Origin: Sva-07 sp963741755
GTDB taxonomy: Bacteria > Actinomycetota > Acidimicrobiia > Acidimicrobiales > Ilumatobacteraceae
Direction of reading: 5' to 3'
Assembly: GCA_963741755.1 (NCBI GenBank)
Contig: CAVUJG010000014.1
Location: forward strand, 46,793 to 110,792
Length of the DNA stretch: 64,000 bases
How positions within the stretch are numbered: the first letter of the stretch is position 1; each line of letters opens with the position of its first letter. The translations under genes and the position numbers were made by a program. The notes below the pieces were generated by a model. That model searched no databases. It was not told the DNA's origin and was given only the letters and a program-made list of their open reading frames with translations. Below are positions 1 to 8,478 of the stretch, one piece after another.

Positions 1-1
1 G

Positions 2-148
2 CTTGCGTACTTTGGGGGCTTGACGTACAAGGAAGTGGCCGAACGCTTGGGTGAGGCCGAGGGCACCGTGAAGAGCCGGATCCGATCCGGCTTGAAGCGT
101 CTGCGTGGAGAATTGGTCCAAGCCGGTGTGTCCGTGGGAGCTGAGTGA
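2..148 (+). CDS. ECF-type RNA polymerase sigma factor, C-terminal fragment (gene cut by the window edge)
   Basis: This 48-residue open frame runs in from the left edge and ends at TGA 146-148. It reads as sigma region 4: LAYFGGLTYKEVAERL, then an EGTVKSRIRSGLKRLR recognition helix, which is typical of ECF sigma factors that bind the -35 element. The next gene, an anti-sigma factor, starts one base after the stop codon, the usual arrangement of a sigma factor with its own antagonist. The start and region 2 lie outside the window, so the subgroup cannot be named. The resemblance to the SigK/RskA pair is inferred from the neighbour. Confidence 0.85.
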   Translation, partial: LAYFGGLTYKEVAERLGEAEGTVKSRIRSGLKRLRGELVQAGVSVGAE

Positions 149-149
149 G

Positions 150-911
150 ATGGGTGGAGCAATGGACGACATGACCGGTCCTTCCGGTGACACCTACGAC
201 CTCGACGAGCTGCTGGGGGCCTATGCGCTCGATGCCGTCGACCTCGACGAGCGCCGCCGCGTCGACGATTATCTCGAGGTCAACCCCCGAGCATCGGCCG
301 AGGTGCAAGCTCACCGTGAAGTCGCCACGATGCTGGCCTTCACCGGGATGGACGCCCCCGACGACCTGTGGAGCCGGATCTCCGACGAGATCGGCGAGGT
401 CGCACCTCCTCCGGGTCCCGAACTTGCCAAGGTGATGTCGTTCGACGATCATCCTCGCCGACGCCGTATCTCGACGGTCGCTCCGTGGCTGATGTCGGCT
501 GCTGCCGCTGCGGTGATCATCTTCGTGGCCGTCGGCCTCGCGGACAGTGCCGACGCTCCCAACGAGCCGCTGGCCAGCGCCGTCGAAATCGCACAGGCCG
601 ACCGCGACTCGCTCACCACCACGCTCGTTGCCGAGGGTTCCGATGCGTCCGCCGAGGCGATCATCGACCAGGACGGCCACGGCTTCGTGCTGGCACGTGA
701 TCTCCCGACGCTGCCGGAGGGCCAGACCTACCAGCTCTGGGGCGTCGTCGAGGGCGGCGACGTCATCTCGCTCGGCATCTTCGGCCCGAACCCCGAGGTC
801 GAGACCTTCACCGTCGAAGGCACGGTCGATGCGCTGGCGATCACGATCGAGCAGTACCCGGGCGTCGTCAGCAACGGCAATCCCGACGGCGCCTTCGTCG
901 GCGCATTCTGA
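150..911 (+). CDS. Anti-sigma factor, RskA-like, single-pass membrane protein
   Basis: This protein of about 253 residues presumably holds the upstream ECF sigma factor inactive at the membrane. The cytoplasmic N-terminus (about residues 10-60, ELLGAYALDAVDLDERRRV) has the form of an anti-sigma domain. One transmembrane segment follows at about 110-135 (APWLMSAAAAAVIIFVAVGL), then an extracytoplasmic domain with the PEGQTYQLWGV motif of the RskA C-terminal family. ATG 150 was chosen because it directly follows the sigma stop and has GGGAG about 10 nt upstream; ATG 162 and 171 are alternatives. In this family regulated proteolysis of the outer domain releases the sigma factor, and nothing in the sequence shows the inducing signal. 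Confidence 0.85.
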   Translation: MGGAMDDMTGPSGDTYDLDELLGAYALDAVDLDERRRVDDYLEVNPRASAEVQAHREVATMLAFTGMDAPDDLWSRISDEIGEVAPPPGPELAKVMSFDDHPRRRRISTVAPWLMSAAAAAVIIFVAVGLADSADAPNEPLASAVEIAQADRDSLTTTLVAEGSDASAEAIIDQDGHGFVLARDLPTLPEGQTYQLWGVVEGGDVISLGIFGPNPEVETFTVEGTVDALAITIEQYPGVVSNGNPDGAFVGAF

Positions 912-931
912 CGCGACCCGCTCCCACCTTG

Positions 932-1093
932 CGATGAGCGAGGCGACCGGATACGGCGGTTTCGCTCATCGGTGGGGCGTTTCGACGGTTTGCGATGAGC
1001 GAGGCGACCGTATGCGGCGGTTTCGCTCATCGGTGGGGCGTTTCGACGGTTTGTGATGAGCGAGGCGACCGTATGCGGCGGTTTCGCTCATCG
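932..1093. repeat. Palindromic repeat family A, three tandem copies
   Basis: Copies lie at 932-971, 993-1032 and 1054-1093, with a 61-bp period. Each is about 40 bp with perfect outer arms CGATGAGCG / CGCTCATCG and a centre near CCGTATGCGG. As RNA it would form a 17-bp stem interrupted by a 2x2 internal loop. The spacers (GTGGGGCGTTTCGACGGTTT) are nearly identical within the array but differ from those of the other arrays. The array fills the gap between the anti-sigma gene and psuG. It encodes no convincing protein. Confidence 0.9.
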
Positions 1094-1135
1094 CATCCCG
1101 GGTCGCCGGGCGGGGTGAAGCCGTAGCCTGGCGGG

Positions 1136-2038
1136 GTGTTGACGCCGGTCTGTTCCGAGGAAGTACGTGTTGCGATCGAGGAGGGCCGCCCGATCGTGGC
1201 GCTCGAGTCGACGATCTTCTCCCACCTCGGGCTTCCGTCGCCACACAATCGTGAGGCGCTGGAACGCTGCACCGCGGCGGTGCGGGCCGGTGGCGCGATC
1301 CCTGCGGTCACCGCGGTACTCGACGGCGTCGTGCGACTCGGATTGACCGACAACGAGCACGAACGCATCCTCGGACCGGCGCGCAAGGCCGCCGAACGTG
1401 ACGTCGCGGTGGCGGTCGGACAGCGATGGGACGTCGGTGCGACCACCGTGTCGGCGTCGGTGGCGATCGCAGCGGCGGCCGGCGTCAGCGTGTTCGCGAC
1501 GGGTGGAATCGGTGGGGTGCATCGAGGCAGTGAGCTCACCGGCGACATCTCCGCCGACCTCGATGCGATCGCCTCGCATCCGGTGATCACCGTGTCGGCG
1601 GGCGCCAAGGCGTTCCTCGACCTGCCCCGAACCCTGGAGTTCCTCGAGACCGCCGGCGCCCCGGTGCTCGGCTGGCAACACGACTGGTTCCCGGCGTTCT
1701 ACACCCGCTCGTCCGGTCTGCCGGTGCCGCACCGCGTCGAATCGGCCGACGAGGTGGCTCGTATCTTCGCCGCCCGCAGCCGCAACGCTTCCGGCATTCT
1801 GCTGACCGTGCCGATCCCCGAGGCTGCGGAACTCGATGCAGCCGAACTCCACGACGTGCTCACCGACGCGCTCGCCGAGTGTGATCGGGCAGGGATCACC
1901 GGTGCCGCGGTCACCCCGTTCGTGCTGGGTCGCATCGGTGCTGCCACCGAAGGCCGCAGCGTTCCGGCGAACCTCGCCCTTGCCGAGAACAACGCGGCTG
2001 TTGCCGCCAGCGTTGCTGTCGCCGTCGCCTCGTCCTGA
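1136..2038 (+). CDS. psuG: Pseudouridine-5'-phosphate glycosidase
   Basis: The 300-residue protein matches the PsuG/YeiN/IndA family, which splits pseudouridine 5'-phosphate into uracil and ribose 5-phosphate. Visible family signatures are ALESTIFSHLGLP near the N-terminus (active-site Glu), an ATGGIGGVHRG glycine-rich loop near residue 125, SAGAKAFLDLPRTLEFLET with a conserved Lys, and a C-terminal LAENNAAVAAS stretch. The length is normal for the family. GTG 1136 is preceded by TAGCCT with a 6-nt gap, the leaderless pattern seen across this window. No pseudouridine kinase gene is adjacent. The gene is flanked on both sides by family A repeat arrays. Confidence 0.93.
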   Translation: MLTPVCSEEVRVAIEEGRPIVALESTIFSHLGLPSPHNREALERCTAAVRAGGAIPAVTAVLDGVVRLGLTDNEHERILGPARKAAERDVAVAVGQRWDVGATTVSASVAIAAAAGVSVFATGGIGGVHRGSELTGDISADLDAIASHPVITVSAGAKAFLDLPRTLEFLETAGAPVLGWQHDWFPAFYTRSSGLPVPHRVESADEVARIFAARSRNASGILLTVPIPEAAELDAAELHDVLTDALAECDRAGITGAAVTPFVLGRIGAATEGRSVPANLALAENNAAVAASVAVAVASS

Positions 2039-2055
2039 CGCCTGACATCCCTCAG

Positions 2056-2336
2056 CGATGAGCGAAGCGACCGGATACGGCGGTTTGGCTCATCGCAGCG
2101 CCGGGTGTGGCCTCAGCGATGAGCGAAGCGACCGTATGCGGCGGTTTGGCTCATCGCAGCGCCGGGTGTGGCCTCAGCGATGAGCGAAGCGACCGATAGG
2201 CGGTTTGGCTCATCGCAGCGCCGGGTGGGCCTCAGCGATGAGCGAAGCGACCGGATACGGCGGTTTGGCTCATCGCAGCGCCGGGTGTGGCCTCAGCGAT
2301 GAGCGAGGCGACCGTATGCGGCGGTTTGGCTCATCG
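2056..2336. repeat. Palindromic repeat family A, five tandem copies
   Basis: Copies lie at 2056-2095, 2117-2156, 2178-2215, 2236-2275 and 2297-2336. The third copy has lost two central bases. Spacers of about 21 bp (CAGCGCCGGGTGTGGCCTCA) are almost identical, which indicates tandem amplification in place. The array sits between the converging ends of psuG and the minus-strand oxidoreductase gene, where hairpins could act as a bidirectional terminator; that role is inferred. Confidence 0.9.
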
Positions 2337-2356
2337 CAGCGGGTGCAGGGTGGCCT

Positions 2357-2947
2357 TCAGGCGAGGCTGGACATCCGCTGCTCGACCCGATCGAGGAAGG
2401 CGGAGCGATCGTCGTCGGACGCGTTGTCGATGCCGTACAGCGCGAGCCAGGTCGTGCGAGCCAGCGGGTGGCACATCGTCCGCAGGCTCCGGGTGAGTGT
2501 TCGTTTGCCACTCTCGCCTTCGACCATGTTGATGAACTTCGACGATCCGTGGGTGGTCACCGCCACCAGGCGGCGCACGTTTCGCAGACCGGGCCGGAGC
2601 CGATTGGCGCCATCCGGCAACGTCCAGGCCACACCGTTCACCCACACCCGATCGATCCAGCCCTTCAGCATCGCCGGTTGTCCCGACCACCACGTCGGGT
2701 AGACGAGCACCACCGTGTCGCACCACTGCAGGTTGTCGGCGTACGCGGCGATCGACGGATCGGTGCCGACCACCAGGTGATTGGCCCGTTCGGTCGCGCT
2801 GAACGCCGGGTCGAAGCCCTCGGCGTACAGGTCGGTCAATCGGACCTCGGCGCCGCCGTCGGTGAGCCCCGCAACGACGCGATCACGAACCGCAGCAACG
2901 TACGAGTCGGGCGAGGGATGGCAGTACACCACGAGAGCTCGGGTCAT
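2357..2947 (-). CDS. Flavodoxin-fold NAD(P)H dehydrogenase (quinone)-like protein, copy 1
   Basis: The 196-residue protein belongs to the NQO/KefF/MdaB-like flavodoxin-fold family of FMN/FAD-dependent quinone or nitro reductases. It starts MTRALVVYCHPSPDSY, with the HP-S-P-S phosphate-binding segment for the flavin, and contains VVLVYPTWWSGQPAMLKGW, the usual P-x-WW-x-G-x-P-A flavin-loop motif. The ATG at 2947 overlaps the stop of the upstream gene (ATGA), so translation is probably coupled; longer in-frame readings run into that gene. It is a diverged paralogue of the next gene, sharing the same motifs in the same order. The physiological substrate cannot be told. Confidence 0.85.
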   Translation of the reverse strand: MTRALVVYCHPSPDSYVAAVRDRVVAGLTDGGAEVRLTDLYAEGFDPAFSATERANHLVVGTDPSIAAYADNLQWCDTVVLVYPTWWSGQPAMLKGWIDRVWVNGVAWTLPDGANRLRPGLRNVRRLVAVTTHGSSKFINMVEGESGKRTLTRSLRTMCHPLARTTWLALYGIDNASDDDRSAFLDRVEQRMSSLA

Positions 2948-3537
2948 CGCAGCTCGGCCATCCGTCGTTCGACCCGGGCGAGGAACTCCTCGCGCTGCGC
3001 CGGCGTGGACGTGTCGACCGCGTACAGCCCCAACCAAGCCGTGCGGACCCGCAACCCGCAGCTCATCCGCAAGGCGCGGGTGATGATGCGTCGCCCGTTG
3101 TCGTTGATCAACCGGACGTACGACCGGGGCGAGCCGTAGGTGGAGATTCCGACCAGGCGCCGCATCTGCCCGAGGCCGGGGCGGACCTTGTTGGTGCGCT
3201 CGTCGAGGACGAATCCGACGCCGGGCACCATCACCCGTTCGAGCCAGCCCTTGAGGATCGCCGGCAGGCCGCTCCACCACGTCGGGTACACGAACACGAC
3301 CGCCTCGGCGCGCTGCACGAGAGCGGCGTGCTCTGCGACCATCGGATCGAGAATCGGCGAGTCGCCGTGGTACGCCTCGCGCTCCGGCGCCGTCATCGCG
3401 ACTCGGAACCCCAGGGCGTACAGGTCGAGCACGATCACCTCGTGGCCGGCGGCGCGTAAGCCGGACTGGGCCCTCGCGGCCAGCGCGTGGCAGTAGCTGT
3501 CGGTCGACGGGTGGGCGACGACGACGAGGGCGAGCAT
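2944..3537 (-). CDS. Flavodoxin-fold NAD(P)H dehydrogenase (quinone)-like protein, copy 2
   Basis: The 197-residue paralogue of the downstream gene has MLALVVVAHPSTDSY at the N-terminus (flavin phosphate loop) and VVFVYPTWWSGLPAILKGW in the middle. ATG 3537 was chosen because it lies one base after the TSUP transporter stop (3539-3541); the longer open frame would read back into that gene. Together with copy 1 and the transporter it forms a minus-strand operon. The tandem duplication may give two substrate ranges or a heterodimer, but neither is shown by the sequence. Confidence 0.85.
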   Translation of the reverse strand: MLALVVVAHPSTDSYCHALAARAQSGLRAAGHEVIVLDLYALGFRVAMTAPEREAYHGDSPILDPMVAEHAALVQRAEAVVFVYPTWWSGLPAILKGWLERVMVPGVGFVLDERTNKVRPGLGQMRRLVGISTYGSPRSYVRLINDNGRRIITRALRMSCGLRVRTAWLGLYAVDTSTPAQREEFLARVERRMAELR

Positions 3538-3538
3538 C

Positions 3539-4351
3539 TCAGTCGCTCGCCGGCAGCGGCGGTTCGTGTTGCGCAACCGCCGGCTTCGACCGCAGCGACA
3601 GCAACTGGGTGATCGCCACGAACACGAGCAGCAGCGCGAACATGATGTTCGACACCTGGTCGCTCATGCGGTCGGAGATCGTGCCGCCCACGACGGCGCT
3701 GAGCGCACCGAATCCACCGACGACCGCCGCCACACGGATGTCGACGTTCGCCTTCTTGCGATTGCGGATGGTGCCCATGATCGCTGTCGGCACGATCACT
3801 GCGACCGAGGTCCCCTTCGCCACCACAGGCACCATGCCCAAGATGACGACCATCGCCGGCACCATGATCACGCCGCCGCCGATGCCCAGCAGCCCGGCGA
3901 GGGTGCCGGTGAGCAGACCGATCACCACGAGCAGCAACGCCATCGCCACGGTCAGTTCGGAACGGCCTGTCGAATCGGTGCTGATCGCGAGGCGCGTCGC
4001 CGTGGCGAGCACGGTGATGACAAAGATGATGATCAGCACGTTCTTGGGGATGACGTGCAGCAACGTCGTGCCGACGACGGCGCCCGCAATGGCTCCGATC
4101 GCGAGGAAGAACGCCACCGCCCAGTCGACGTTGCCGTGCGACACATAGGTGATCAAGCTGGCCGCAGCGATGGGGAGCGTGGCGGCGAGCGACGTTCCGT
4201 GGGCGAGCCGCCGGTCCATCCCGGCCAGGCTGACCAGACCGGGCACGATGATCAGCCCGCCGCCGACGCCGAACAGTCCACCGAGCAGTCCAGCGGCCAG
4301 GCCGACGATCATCGCTTGGCTGAACTTGACGGAACTGTTGGAGAGCGGCAC
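3539..4351 (-). CDS. Sulfite exporter TauE/SafE (TSUP) family membrane permease
   Basis: The roughly 270-residue hydrophobic protein has the duplicated TSUP signature: LLGGLFGVGGGLIIVPGLV near the N-terminus and LLGIGGGVIMVPAMV in the second half, with about eight transmembrane segments. Family members move sulfite, sulfonates or other small organic anions. GTG 4351 was chosen because TAACGT lies 8 nt upstream (a leaderless promoter); ATG 4312 and ATG 4390 are alternatives. The gene heads the operon with the two flavin oxidoreductases, so a link between anion transport and redox chemistry is possible but unproven. Confidence 0.88.
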   Translation of the reverse strand: MPLSNSSVKFSQAMIVGLAAGLLGGLFGVGGGLIIVPGLVSLAGMDRRLAHGTSLAATLPIAAASLITYVSHGNVDWAVAFFLAIGAIAGAVVGTTLLHVIPKNVLIIIFVITVLATATRLAISTDSTGRSELTVAMALLLVVIGLLTGTLAGLLGIGGGVIMVPAMVVILGMVPVVAKGTSVAVIVPTAIMGTIRNRKKANVDIRVAAVVGGFGALSAVVGGTISDRMSDQVSNIMFALLLVFVAITQLLSLRSKPAVAQHEPPLPASD

Positions 4352-4440
4352 CGCAGTCGACGTTAGGCGGCGTCGGCCCGAGGCGCGCATTCTCGGGCGA
4401 TGTGTTGAGTACCGCGGGCCGGCTCTCACGCCCCGGCCAA

Positions 4441-4483
4441 CTCGTGAACAACTTCACCTCCTGCGCGTGCAGTTGTTCACGAG
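4441..4483. repeat. Inverted repeat family C, copy 1
   Basis: Arms CTCGTGAACAAC and GTTGTTCACGAG (12 bp, perfect) flank a 19-nt loop. A second copy at 9779-9825 shares the arms, parts of the loop and the trailing AACGGG. It lies in the gap between the TSUP and GNAT genes. Confidence 0.85.
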
Positions 4484-4500
4484 AACGGGAAGTCGGGCTG

Positions 4501-5115
4501 TCAGATGTCGAGGTGGGCGCGAAGGCGGGCCTCGACCGTCGGCCAGTCGTCGATGGTGATCGCGTAGGTGGCGGTGTCGCGCAGCCGGTCGACGTCGCCG
4601 GTGCGAGTCGAGCGGCGATGGCGCCGCATCACACCTTCGAACGGCGCGCCGAGTCGTTCGATCGCTCGGCGACTCTGCTCGTTTCGAGCATCGGTACAGA
4701 TGGCGACACGCTGCACGTTCCAGATCTCGAATGCCTGCGTGAGCAGCAGCACCTTCGCCTCGGTGTTGATCGGGGTCCGCTGCGCGGACGGCGCCAACCA
4801 GGTGCCGCCGATCTCCACCTCGTCGGGATCGGCGCGTCCGAGGGGCCAGGCCGGGTTCAGGTAGCGGGTGCAGCCCACGATGACGCCGTCGTCGAGGCGT
4901 CGCTGCACGAACGGTGCCGCCCGATCGTGCGCTGCGTCGTCGAGCAACCACTCGACGTACGCAGCAGCCTCGTCGCTGCCGTCGGGCACCTGGGTGTAGC
5001 CGAACGTCGAACGGTCGCCGGCGCCGGCGGTCGCAATTGCCTCGACGTGATCGGGTGCGAGCGGTTCCAGTGACACGTACCGGCCGGTCAGGGCTGCAAC
5101 GGCGAGGCGACTCAT
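4501..5115 (-). CDS. GNAT-family N-acetyltransferase (RimJ/RimL-like)
   Basis: The 204-residue protein has the layout of RimJ/RimL-type GCN5-related acetyltransferases: an N-terminal RYVSLEPLAPDHVEAI strand-helix, a central IGGTWLAPSAQRTPINTEAK block matching the acetyl-CoA-binding region of this subgroup, and VQRVAICTDARNEQSRRAIERLG, the usual final helix. Such enzymes acetylate N-terminal amines or small molecules; the substrate is unknown. ATG 5115 follows CAGACT by 7 nt, a C-start variant of the -10 pattern also found before two other genes here. Confidence 0.85.
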   Translation of the reverse strand: MSRLAVAALTGRYVSLEPLAPDHVEAIATAGAGDRSTFGYTQVPDGSDEAAAYVEWLLDDAAHDRAAPFVQRRLDDGVIVGCTRYLNPAWPLGRADPDEVEIGGTWLAPSAQRTPINTEAKVLLLTQAFEIWNVQRVAICTDARNEQSRRAIERLGAPFEGVMRRHRRSTRTGDVDRLRDTATYAITIDDWPTVEARLRAHLDI

Positions 5116-5170
5116 CGGCGTCAGTCTGGCCGATCGGAGGTCGTCGATTGGGAAGGGTTACCTTGCACCG

Positions 5171-5878
5171 ATGGCCGACCCGACCGTCACCGACGACCTG
5201 TTCGACACCTCCACCATCCTGCCGAGCGACCCGGTCGGCGACGACGGTGAGGCGTTGGAGGTCCTGCACGATCGCGAGTACCGGGTGCGAGCGTTCCGTA
5301 AACGCGACGATCTGCTGCTCATCCGCGGTGCGGTGCGCGACCAGAAACCGCCGGGGCTGTACATCGACATCGACCCGAACCCGATGACGATCCACCACAT
5401 GCAGATCGACCTCGAGATCGCCTTCCCGACGCTCGAGATCGTCGGCGCAACGGTGGGCATCGAGACGCACCCTCACACGTCGTGCACCAAGATCGAGGGC
5501 CACTACGACAAGCTCGTCGGGCTGTCGATCGCCCGAGGTTTCACCCACAAGGTGCGCGAACTGTTCGGCGGGCCGCGAGGGTGCACACACACGACTGCGT
5601 TGCTGCAGGCGATGGCTCCCGTGGCGATCCAGTGCATGTGGTCGATGCGCGCTTCGCAGGCCAAGCGCGGTGGTGCCATGGCGCAGGCACCGACACCGGA
5701 GCAGCGCGAAATGGCATGGCAGTTCAACCTGAACACCTGCCACGTATGGGCTGAAGATGGCGAGCAGGTGCAGCAGCTACAGGCGGGCGGCGACTTCGAG
5801 CCACCGATCTGGGCGACCGAACGGATGGTGGAACTCGGGCTCAAGCCTGACGCCTGGCGTCAGCGGATGCAGGGCTGA
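5171..5878 (+). CDS. DUF2889-type conserved protein
   Basis: The 235-residue soluble protein has RGCTHTTALLQAMAPVAIQ in its C-terminal half and HTSCTKIEGHYDKLVGLSI before it, a layout I recognise from DUF2889 proteins. Several conserved His and Cys residues could bind metal, but no activity is established. ATG 5171 follows TACCTT by 6 nt (leaderless pattern). The downstream oxidoreductase begins 4 nt after the stop, so the two were probably cotranscribed. Confidence 0.7.
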   Translation: MADPTVTDDLFDTSTILPSDPVGDDGEALEVLHDREYRVRAFRKRDDLLLIRGAVRDQKPPGLYIDIDPNPMTIHHMQIDLEIAFPTLEIVGATVGIETHPHTSCTKIEGHYDKLVGLSIARGFTHKVRELFGGPRGCTHTTALLQAMAPVAIQCMWSMRASQAKRGGAMAQAPTPEQREMAWQFNLNTCHVWAEDGEQVQQLQAGGDFEPPIWATERMVELGLKPDAWRQRMQG

Positions 5879-5882
5879 CGTC

Positions 5883-6912
5883 ATGACAACCGACGGGAAG
5901 GTCACCGTCGTCGAGTGTGCCGCGTTCGGTCCGATCGAGGACCTGCGCGTCGTCGAACGCGACCCGCAACCGCTGGGGCCGGGCCAAGTTCGCCTGGCCG
6001 TGTCGGCGTCCGGGGTCAACTTCGTCGACGGTCTCTTCGTCGAGGGGCGCTACCAGATCAAGCCACCCGTGCCGTTCGTGCCCGGGGGAGAGGTCGTGGG
6101 GCGGATCACCGAGTTGTCCGACGACGTCGAGGGTCTCACCGTCGGTGATCGGATGTTTGCCAACCTCGGGCTCGGTGGATTCGCGAGCGAAGTCGTCGTG
6201 TCGCCGAGACAGCTCGTGGCGATCCCCGATTCGTTGACCGATGGTCAGGCCGCAACCTTCATGCAGAGCTACCTGACGGGTTGGTACGCCCTGCGGCGTC
6301 CGTGCCGCACGCATCCGCGGGCGACACGATGCTCGTGATCGGAGCCGGCAGTGGTGTGGGGCTCGCTGCGGTCGACATCGGCGCCGCACTCGGACTCCGC
6401 GTGATCGCCGCGGCGTCCACACCCGAGAAGCGGGCGCTCGCCGAGTCACGTGGCGCCATGGCGACCATCGACAACTCGACGCTCGACGCCGCCGGGATCA
6501 AGGACGCGGCCAAGGCGTTCGCCGCGACGTTCGACGATCGTGCCGATCGCGGCGGGGTCGACCTGGTGTACGACCCGGTCGGCGGCGAGGTCGGCGAGGT
6601 CGCGCTGCGAGCGCTGGGCGAGGACGGCCAGTATCTGGTGATCGGCTTCGTAGCGGGTATCCCGAAGCTTGCCCGCCAACCAGGTGCTGCTGCGCAACCG
6701 GCGCATCACCGGCGTCGACTGGGGCGCGTGGGTCGGACGCAACGGCGACGCAAATCGGGCGCTGCTCGCCGAGGTGGTCGAGCGGATCGGTGCGGGTGAT
6801 CTCGAACCGGTCGAGCCTGTTGCGTATCCGCTTGCACGATGCGGCACGTGCGCTGCGTGACCTCGCCGACCGCAAGATCGCCGGCAAGGTCGCCCTCGTC
6901 GCCGGGTCCTGA
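5883..6912 (+). pseudogene. NADPH:quinone oxidoreductase (zinc-less MDR family), broken by three frameshifts
   Basis: Joined across frames, the sequence gives a normal MDR protein of about 342 residues: an N-terminal GroES-like domain (VSASGVNFVDGLFVEGRYQ, FVPGGEVVGRI), a Rossmann motif VIGAGSGVGLAAVDIG, then VDLVYDPVGGEVGEVALRAL, LPANQVLLRNRRITGVDWG and a final ALRDLADRKIAGKVALVAGS. Frames change near 6295 (one base missing), 6672 (one extra) and 6830 (one extra). The residues on both sides of each break remain well conserved, so the breaks are recent or are sequence errors. It lies 4 nt after the DUF2889 gene and just before tRNA-His. Confidence 0.8.
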
Positions 6913-6972
6913 GCGCCATCATGAACGGCTGGTGGCGATCACAGTCCGACCTGGCAGACTGTTCGCCCACAT

Positions 6973-7049
6973 GGTGGTCATAGCTCAACAGGTAGAGCAC
7001 CAGGTTGTGATCCTGGCGGTTGGGGGTTCAAGTCCCCTTGGCCACCCCA
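6973..7049 (+). tRNA. tRNA-His (anticodon GTG)
   Basis: A full cloverleaf is visible: acceptor arms GTGGTCA (6974-6980) and TGGCCAC (7039-7045), D-arm AGCTCAACAGGTAGAGC, anticodon loop with GTG, and T-arm GGGGGTTCAAGTCCCC. The extra G at 6973 faces C7046, the G-1:C73 hallmark of tRNA-His. CCA is encoded at 7047-7049. Confidence 0.95.
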
Positions 7050-7108
7050 TACGCAGGCGTTGAGAGGGTGTCGGGCGAGCAATCGCTCGGTACCCTCTCT
7101 CGCCGCAA

Positions 7109-7180
7109 GCTTCTCTAGCTCAATGGCAGAGCAGTGGACTCTTAATCCATTGGTTCTGGGTTCGAATCCCAGGGGAAGCA
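7109..7180 (+). tRNA. tRNA-Lys (anticodon CTT)
   Basis: Acceptor arms GCTTCTC (7109-7115) and GGGAAGC (7173-7179) pair. The anticodon stem TGGA/TCCA holds the loop CTCTTAA with anticodon CTT, and the T-arm is CTGGGTTCGAATCCCAG. CCA is not encoded, since ACCG follows. It lies 59 bp after tRNA-His and abuts palindromic repeat D. Confidence 0.95.
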
Positions 7181-7182
7181 CC

Positions 7183-7215
7183 GATTACATCAGGGGTCAG
7201 ACCCGCGATGTAATC
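7183..7215. repeat. Palindromic repeat family D, copy 1
   Basis: This 33-bp near-perfect palindrome has outer arms GATTACATC / GATGTAATC and inner arms GGGTC / GACCC around a single A. It starts three bases after the last base of tRNA-Lys and touches the stop codon of the minus-strand hydrolase, so it may end both transcripts. A second copy is at 39782-39814. Confidence 0.85.
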
Positions 7216-8473
7216 ACGGCGCCGGGAACACCTGGTTGATCCCTGTCAGCAACTTCACGAGCGGCACGAGGTGCGGACCGATGACCGGTTTACCGGTGGT
7301 CAGGATCGCCACGACGAGATCCCGGTCCCGGTCGGCCCACGTGAACAGGTTCGACATGCCGACGTGGCCGAACGCCTGCGGCCGGTTCCACCCGTACGGG
7401 CTGAACGACCCGGAGCCGAGCATGAACCCGCTCGCGTATCGAAGCGGCAGCCCGAGCATCCGGTCGATCACGAGTTCGTCGTGCGGGGCGTCGAGCGCCT
7501 TGGTGACGGTTTCCTCGTCGAAGACCCTGGTGCCCTCGTATGACCCGCCGTTCATGATGCACTGGTAGAAGACGGCGACGTCGCGAGCGGTGACGATGAC
7601 ATTGGCGGAGGGGACGACTGCACCGAGGAACCGGGGGTCGTTCGACATGCGCAGCACCTCGCTCCACGGCTTGCCCAGCACCCGCTTCATGAACAGGTTC
7701 GTCACAGGTCCGAGTGGCGCGCCGGTCTCGACGTTCAGCGCCACACGGTCGATGTCCTCCGGCGCCACGCCGTAGTCCATCCAACCGAGCCCCAGCGGGG
7801 CCTTGATCTCGGTCGCCAGCACGTCACGCAGACTGCGGCCGACCGCGCGTCGGGTAACGGCTTCCATGATGAGCCCGCCGGTCACGGCGTGGTACTCCGG
7901 GGTCGCGCCCGGCAGCGCCGTCGGCCGCAACTCGCAGACGATTCGTTCGACCTCGTCGGGGTCGCTCAGTACGTCGAGATCGAAGGCCTCCTGCGGCATC
8001 GCTGCGATCCCGGAGCGATGGGTCAGCACGTGTCGGATCGTGATGCGTTCCTTGCCATGACGCTCGAAGCCGGGGAGGTGCGCTGCGACTTCATCGTCCA
8101 GTCGGAGCGAGCCGGCCTCCTCCAGCTTGTGCATGACCATCCCGGTGACGGCCTTGGCAGCAGAGAAGAGATTGATCGGTGTGTCGAGTTCGAGCGGGAC
8201 CGCGCGGCTGCGATCGAACCGCTGCCCAGGCACGATGCCGCGAGCGTGGCCGATCGCCCGGTCGAGCACGACCTCGTCGCCCTGGCGGATGCAGATCTGG
8301 ATTCCCGGATGCATGCCGGTGCGATAGACGTCCTGGACGAACGCCCAGATGGCGTCCGACTTCTCGCTCGCACCGGACTCGTCGCCGTACCGGGTGATGA
8401 TCTCGAGGTCGCTCGGCGTCGGACAGCGGCGGGTCACGACCCCGATCGCCGAGTCGATCCCAGGAAGCTGCAT
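7214..8473 (-). CDS. Serine hydrolase, class C beta-lactamase / EstB-like family
   Basis: The 419-residue protein belongs to the penicillin-binding-protein-like serine hydrolases (esterases, DD-peptidases, LACTB-like). Visible motifs are LFSAAKAVTG (S-x-x-K nucleophile), RHVLTHRSGIAAMP, a Tyr in PEYHAVTGGL and FGHVGMSNLFTWAD (H-x-G in the KTG position). No clear signal peptide is seen, so it is probably cytoplasmic. ATG 8473 lies five bases after the true stop of the upstream acyl-CoA dehydrogenase. A frameshift in that gene makes both read as one 829-residue frame, but the two are separate genes. The substrate is unknown. Confidence 0.85.
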   Translation of the reverse strand: MQLPGIDSAIGVVTRRCPTPSDLEIITRYGDESGASEKSDAIWAFVQDVYRTGMHPGIQICIRQGDEVVLDRAIGHARGIVPGQRFDRSRAVPLELDTPINLFSAAKAVTGMVMHKLEEAGSLRLDDEVAAHLPGFERHGKERITIRHVLTHRSGIAAMPQEAFDLDVLSDPDEVERIVCELRPTALPGATPEYHAVTGGLIMEAVTRRAVGRSLRDVLATEIKAPLGLGWMDYGVAPEDIDRVALNVETGAPLGPVTNLFMKRVLGKPWSEVLRMSNDPRFLGAVVPSANVIVTARDVAVFYQCIMNGGSYEGTRVFDEETVTKALDAPHDELVIDRMLGLPLRYASGFMLGSGSFSPYGWNRPQAFGHVGMSNLFTWADRDRDLVVAILTTGKPVIGPHLVPLVKLLTGINQVFPAP

Positions 8474-8478
8474 CGGGG

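Noticed and set aside
932..2336. CRISPR array at the tandem repeats
   Set aside because: Repeats are palindromic with nearly identical, not unique, spacers, and no cas genes are present.
2205..2702. Open frames such as MAHRSAGWASAMSEATGYGG through the family A array
   Set aside because: They are translations of the palindromic DNA repeats and run into the antisense of the oxidoreductase gene.
3566..4366. Long plus-strand frames rich in His, Asp and Arg opposite the TSUP gene
   Set aside because: They are antisense shadows of a clear membrane permease; composition is typical of reverse-frame high-GC ORFs.
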